64,000 nt of DNA, taken from the NCBI RefSeq assembly GCF_048564905.1, contig NW_027328739.1, positions 3,286,001 through 3,350,000 on the forward strand, given 5' to 3'. Position 1 is the first letter of the stretch. Each line of letters opens with the position of its first letter. The position numbers were made by a program, and so were the translations under genes. The DNA comes from Vicugna pacos. Its lineage: Eukaryota; Chordata; Mammalia; Artiodactyla; Camelidae. This document shows positions 58,480-64,000 of this stretch, piece by piece. Under the pieces are notes generated by a model. That model saw only the letters and a program-made list of their open reading frames with translations. It did no database searches and was not told where the DNA came from.

Positions 58480-60080
58480 AATATAGCCTATAATCTCTTT
58501 AAAATCATTTAAATCATTAAAATACTTCTCTGTGCTGTAAATATAGCCCTTTTGGTTCTCTAATTTATAACTAGTAGCTTGAATATTCCTGTTTTCCCCA
58601 TCCTTCTTCCCTGTCACCAGTGGAAACCACTACTCGGTGCACTACACATATATGTGATTTTGTTCCTTTTTTATGATTATTTCTTTTATATATTTTGTTT
58701 CCTCATGGAAGTGGTAACATAGAGTGTTTTTCTCTGTATAACTTAATGTGATATGTGCAACACTACCTGGGTCCAGTCACATTTTTCCAAATGGCAGAAT
58801 TTTATTTTTTGTTTTGACAATGACTAAGTACTTATTATGTTATCTATACCTCATATCTACTTCAGCCAATCATCTGTTGATGGGCAGTTGATTTGTGCTT
58901 CCATACTTGGCTATTATAAATGATGATGATAAGAACATTGGGGGTAATATATCCTTTGAAGTAAATGTTTTCATTATTTTCAGATTTATAACAAAAACTG
59001 GAATTGCTGCAACATATAATGTTTCTAATTCTAGTTTTCTTAGCACTGTCCACACTTTTATAATTGTGGATGCCTCAATTTATATTTCCACCAACAGTGA
59101 ACTTGGGTTCCATTTTATCGACATTCATATTAATGTTTGTCATTTGAAGACATTTTTAATAAACATTTTGGTTGCTGTGGGATTATATTTCATTCTGGTT
59201 TTGATTTAAGTTTTCCTAATGAATAGCAATGTTATGTTTTTTGTATGTGCATGAAAATATCCAAATGTCTGTTTTTGAAAAGTTTCCATGAAGATCCTTC
59301 AACTGATTTTAAGAAGGGTTCTTTGTATTTTAAATAATGAGTCTAATATGCTATATATACATTATGGATATTAACACCTTGTTGGATTCATAGTCTGAAA
59401 CTCTTCCTTCTATTCTGTGTGTTGTAATAAATTTTGCTGAAGGTTTCCTTTGCTCTGCAAAAGGTTTTCCATTTCACACTTATAGATGAAGTGGAATCAC
59501 TGTATCACATAGAACATCTATTTTCCCTCAGTATAAGTAAAAACTGTTGTTGTTAGTTTTCTTTTTTTTTAATTAGGAGATAGATCAAAAATAAATATTG
59601 CGATGATTTATCACAAAAGCAGTTCTGGTCCTGTTCTTGTTCAGAAATTGTATAGTTTCAGGTTTTACATTAAGGAAATTTATCGATTTCTATTTTATTT
59701 TGTATACTATGGAAGGAATGCTCTTACATCTAATTTTACATGTAATTACCAGTTTTTCCAGAACTGCTTTTTGAAAAGACTGCCTTTTTTCCATTGTATA
59801 CTCTTGCCTCCTTCATTGTAGACGAATTGACCATATGTGTGTGTTTTTATTTTAGGACTCTTTATTTTGTTCCATTTATCTATGTGAATCTTTTAGTGAC
59901 ATATTTTGATGTTTTGATTATTGTAGCTTTGTAGTATGTTTTAAAGTCAGGGAGGATAATACCTACAGCTTTGTTCATTTTTCAAAGATAATTTAAAAAA
60001 TTTGGGTCTTTCAGAATTTAGTATAAATTTTATTATTTTTCTCCTTGTTTTGTGAAGAAACATATGGATTCTGTGAGAAT
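58480..60080 (-). mobile_element. Old L1 3' part, minus strand (unit 2 copy)
   Basis: Counterpart of 16500-18110: inverse 3' UTR (CTCTGTGCTGTAAATATAGCCC, CATCTGTTGATGGGCAGTTG), then inverse ORF2 C-terminal half. All frames are broken. Confidence 0.8.
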
Positions 60081-60089
60081 AGAAATTTA

Positions 60090-63000
60090 CTAAAAGAAGT
60101 AAACGAGAAAAATTATAAAGTTTGGAGGATAAATCACACAATATTAAACAACCAATGGATTGCTGCATAAATCAAAGGAAAAATACATAAAGAAATATAA
60201 CAACAAAAACAAAGTCCATGTGATATAGCAAAAGCAGTATTAATAAGGATGCTTATAGCAAAATAATCCCACTTAAACAAATAAGAAACATCTCTCTCTT
60301 ATAACATAATCTTACAAACAAAAGATGTAGCAAAATAATAAACAAACTTGCTAGTAGAAAGAAAGACAGCTGAAAGATCAGAACATAAATACATAAAATA
60401 AAGATTAAAAATAGAAACATCAAAACAAACTACATAAAGGCCTTTGAAAGATAAGTAAAACTGATAAACTTTAACGAGACTCATGAGCAGAAAGAGAGTA
60501 CAGATTAAAAGCTCCAAAATAAATGAGAAGTTACAGCTTATATCAAAGTAACACAAAGCATCATAAGATAATACTACAAATTATATGCCAATTAAAATGG
60601 AATCCCTAGAAGAAATGGACAATTTCTTAGAAGGACCCAATCTCCAGAATAGAATGAGACATAAAAAATATTAACAGATTATCATAATGAAATTAAATAA
60701 GTAATTTAACAAAATCTCCCAAGAAACAAAATTCCAGGCCTAGACAGCTTCACGGGTGACTTCTGCCAAACATTTAGAGAAGAGCTATCACCTATACTTC
60801 TCAGAGAATTACAAAAATTTGCAGAGGAAAGAAGGTTCCAACCCCCCTTTCTGTATTACACTACTACTAAAACAGGAACAAATACCTCATAAGATTACAG
60901 TTGAAATACTACTGATAAGCATCATGAAAATAAAATCAATAAATGTTAGCAAAGCAAACAATACATTAAAAGGATTATACAGTATGATTAAGTCCCTTTT
61001 ATCCCAGGATGCAAAAGTTATTCATTACCCAGAAATTAATCATTATGATACACCAAACTAACAAATTGCAAAATAAAATTTATATGGCCACCTCAAAAGA
61101 CTCATAAAATTTATTGACAATTACAGTATCTATTTATGATTATATTTCTCCTCAAAATGGGTATGAGAAACATACCTCTACACATTTAAGGTCGCATATG
61201 ACAAGAACTCAGCTAACATGACACTCACTGATTAAAAGCTGACAGCATCTGCTGTAAGAGCAGGAAGAAGTCAAGAATGTTCACACTTACCACTGATATT
61301 CAGTATCGTATTGGAAATTCTAGCCATAGCTATTCAAAATAAAAGTAAATAAAATATAGCTATTTCAGAAAAGGAGTAAAAGAATGTGTTTGCAGATGAA
61401 ATACTTTAAACAGAAATCCTAAAGGAGACACCACAATGCTACGATGGCTTTTCAATGCATTTGGTAAAATTTCAGTATGTGAAAAAAACATACAGAAATC
61501 TTGCATTTCTACAAACTAACAACAAGCTAACAGATAGAGTAAGTGAGGGAACTGTTTCATTCACACTTGCATTACAAAAAAAAATCAAGAAATTTATCCA
61601 ACCAAGGAGGTAAAAGACCTGTTCTCAGAAAACTATAAAAGATGTATAACAGAAATTGAAGATAATGCAACCAGGTGAAAGTATATACTGTGTTCATAGA
61701 TGAGTAAGAAAATATTGTTTAAATGACAGTACTAGCCAAGAAAATACACAAATTAAATTCAGTGCCTATCAAAATACAAATGGCATTTTCAGACACTTAC
61801 AAAAAATAATTATTAAATTTATATGTAAACACAAATGATTTGAAATCACTAAAAACAAAGAAAAGAAAAGAAAATGAACAAACTACAAACACAAACAAGT
61901 TTGACAAAGAAAAAAGAGGATGCATCACTGTTCCTGATTTTAAACTATAATACAATGCTACAGCAATGATTATGGTAGTGGCACAGAACAAAGAGAATAA
62001 TGGAATACAACAGAATGCCTAAAAATGAAATCAGACAGTTATGGTCATTTAGCCCATTACAAAAAAATGAATATACAGTGGGGGAAAGGTAATCAATATG
62101 CACATGAAAATAGTCGACATCACTAACCATCAGAAAAAAGCAAGTCCAAAACACAATGAGATATTATGTCATTCCTGTCAGAATGACTATGATCAAAAAT
62201 GTAACAAATATAAATATTGGTGGGGATGTAAGAAAAAGCACACTGCTGCACTGCTTAAGTGAATATAAATTTGTGCTGCCACTGTGGAAAACAGTACGGA
62301 GATTTATCTATAAATTAAAAATAAAATATGATCCAACACTTCCATATCTACATTCTTATACCAAGAAAATAAAAACACAAATCAGAAAAGATAAATTCAA
62401 CCCTATATTCACTGTGGCATTATATACAATAGCCAGGCTATAGAAGCAAATTAATTGCTCATCAATAGATGATGGATAAAGAAGATGTACGTTTCTAGTG
62501 TATATATCTACCCATCTATTAAATACAGAAATATCTATATTTATATATATATACACACACTAAACATTATATATATATATATGTATATTTATATATATGC
62601 ACACACACACATAAAATTACAATGGGTTATTACTCAGCTATAAAAAAATAAGTTCTTGACATTTGCAAAAAATGGGTAGACCAAGAGGGTAATATGCTAA
62701 CTGAAATAAGTGAGACAGAGATTGACAAATGCAGAATGGTTTTATTCATATTTGGAATTTAAACAAATGAACAGAACAAAACAGAAAAGGGTTATAGATA
62801 TAGAAAGAAACAGGTTGCTCACAAGAAGGAGGGAAATGTGGAGAAGAAAAACAAATAGTTGAGGAAAATTAAGAGAGAAAATTTTACAGTTGCAAATTAA
62901 ATGAATCAGGGATAAGAAATGTAATGTGTGGGGAATAGTCAATAACTATGAAATATTTTTAAATAGCAACATGTCATAACTAGATTTATTTTTGTGATCA

Positions 63001-63460
63001 GTTTGAAATCTATTGAAATAGCAAACATTATGTTATGTAAGAGAAACTAACACAGAGTCATAGATTAATATACACTTCAAAAACAAACACACATATAGAA
63101 AAAAATTAGATTTGTAGTTAACAGAGGCAGGGGTTGGGAAAGGATAATTTGATTAATGCACTCAAAAGCTACAAACCTCCAAATGTAAAATAAACGTGTT
63201 CTAGGGATGCCCTGTAGTAACATGAAAATTGCAATTAATACTGCATTATGTTCTATATGAATGATGTTAAGAGAGTAGACAATAAGTTTTCTCATCAGAA
63301 CAAAAAGACTAATTGTATTTCTTTAAAATTGTATCTAAATGAGATAATGAATTCTCCCTAAAGTTGCTGTGATATTTATTTCTTGATAATTATAACTCAA
63401 ATCACTATCCTGTGCACCTAAAATTATGCAATGTTTTATGCCAATTATATGTAAATAAAA
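60090..63460 (+). mobile_element. Old L1 (L1MA-like), plus strand (unit 2 copy)
   Basis: Counterpart of 18111-21260, slightly longer. Extra ORF2 sequence upstream of the polymerase (GGAATCCCTAGAAGAAATGG at about 60600) is kept here but missing from unit 1 around 18500, so unit 1 has lost about 200 bp there. The polymerase region, 3' UTR (GAGGCAGGGGTTGGGAAAGG at 63124) and end (ATGCCAATTATATG) are present. All frames are broken. Confidence 0.85.
62534..62612. repeat. (AT)n(AC)n microsatellite (unit 2)
   Basis: Two TA/AC runs separated by TAAACAT, a longer and rearranged version of the array at 20353-20392. Confidence 0.9.
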
Positions 63461-64000
63461 GTGGAAGTAACAATGGCAAATAAATGGTAATGTTTTCCCA
63501 TGTCATTTATCATGACTGTTTTTGCAACAAGTAAACTTGGGTCATGATATAATTATCCTAGGTAAAGATACTAATAAATAAGGGATTCTAATAAATTATA
63601 CATAAAGATACTAATAAAATTAGTATTTTACCATGCTTAAACTTTCTTAATGTTAACAGCCCACTGATTCTGTAGGCATCAAAATTTCACTCTGTGTATT
63701 CATCTGAGATTAGTTAATGGATACAGATTTAACATGGCTGCTGTTGCTGTAAGTGGTAAAATTCACTGTCTCTGATCAATGGTCTCATGTCCCCGACATT
63801 ATCTGTAAGAAATGCACATGCTAGGTTGCTAAAAATCTCACCATGGTGAAATCTCAGAACTCCTAAAATACTTAACTGTTTTGCAATGGGAATGCAATAC
63901 TGACAAAGACTTGATTATAGATAACATTGTGGTGTGTTCTCATGGTTGCATTAGGGAATTTGATGGTAATCCCTGAGATCCACAACAAACATTCTTGCTC
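63461..64000. other. Start of the non-L1 island of unit 2
   Basis: Matches unit 1 about 21261-21788 (for example GTAAACTTG..GTCATGATATA and CCCTGAGATCCACAA). No gene is visible in this stretch. In unit 1 HSFY begins about 2.8 kb further on, so the window stops before it. Confidence 0.7.

Larger units (their letters stand above)
34571..64000. repeat. Tandem amplicon unit 2 (partial, right end outside window)
   Basis: This repeats unit 1 positions 1 to about 21788 in the same orientation. The final 100 bases (63901-64000) match unit 1 around 21691-21788. The extra length over unit 1 is explained almost entirely by one insertion of about 7.5 kb (48094-55571, a young L1 plus extra 3' DNA). The HSFY copy of this unit would lie beyond the window edge and is not seen. 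Confidence 0.9.

Overview
This is mammalian sex-chromosome DNA: AT-rich, almost gene-free, and by eye about 85 % LINE-1 (L1). The only recognisable host gene is a broken copy of HSFY (heat shock transcription factor, Y-linked) on the minus strand at 24623-26297. HSFY together with the gene-poor, L1-packed, duplicated setting points to the male-specific part of a Y chromosome. The 3' end and 5' UTR of the youngest L1 look like those of an even-toed ungulate, possibly a camelid. The species is an inference from memory of L1 families and is not proven here.

Layout: the window holds one complete head-to-tail repeat unit of about 34.6 kb (1-34570) and about 29.4 kb of the next unit (34571-64000). 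The units are roughly 85-90 % identical by eye. Each opens with a solo LTR (7-475; 34577-35039). Then come minus-strand L1 fragments, a nearly full-length minus-strand L1 (3536-10146; 38086-44652), a plus-strand L1 with a GATA microsatellite (10147-14310; 44653-56260, interrupted), a minus-strand ancient L1 5' part with a GT microsatellite, another minus-strand L1 3' part, and a plus-strand L1MA-like element ending near 21260 (63460 in unit 2). Only unit 1 is followed far enough to show the non-L1 island (21261-27655) that carries HSFY, and the plus-strand L1 pieces (27656-34570) that close the unit. The last base of the window matches about position 21788 of unit 1, so a second HSFY copy is predicted about 3 kb beyond the right edge.

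Main difference between units: unit 2 carries a much younger, CpG-rich, nearly full-length L1 (48094-55191) absent from the matching site in unit 1 (about 13585). It has a 5' UTR of about 1.76 kb, an ORF1 with one in-frame stop, and an ORF2 broken by several stops and frame changes. It appears to have carried about 380 bp of downstream DNA with it (55192-55571) and is bounded by an imperfect 8-bp target-site duplication.

How the parts relate: this is an HSFY amplicon, i.e. a tandem array whose unit is mostly fossil L1 with one small host-gene island. No intact protein-coding gene was found. The HSFY copy keeps its two-exon structure, splice signals and a poly(A) signal, so it arose by DNA duplication and later decayed. 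I found no CRISPR, rRNA or tRNA genes and no prokaryotic features.
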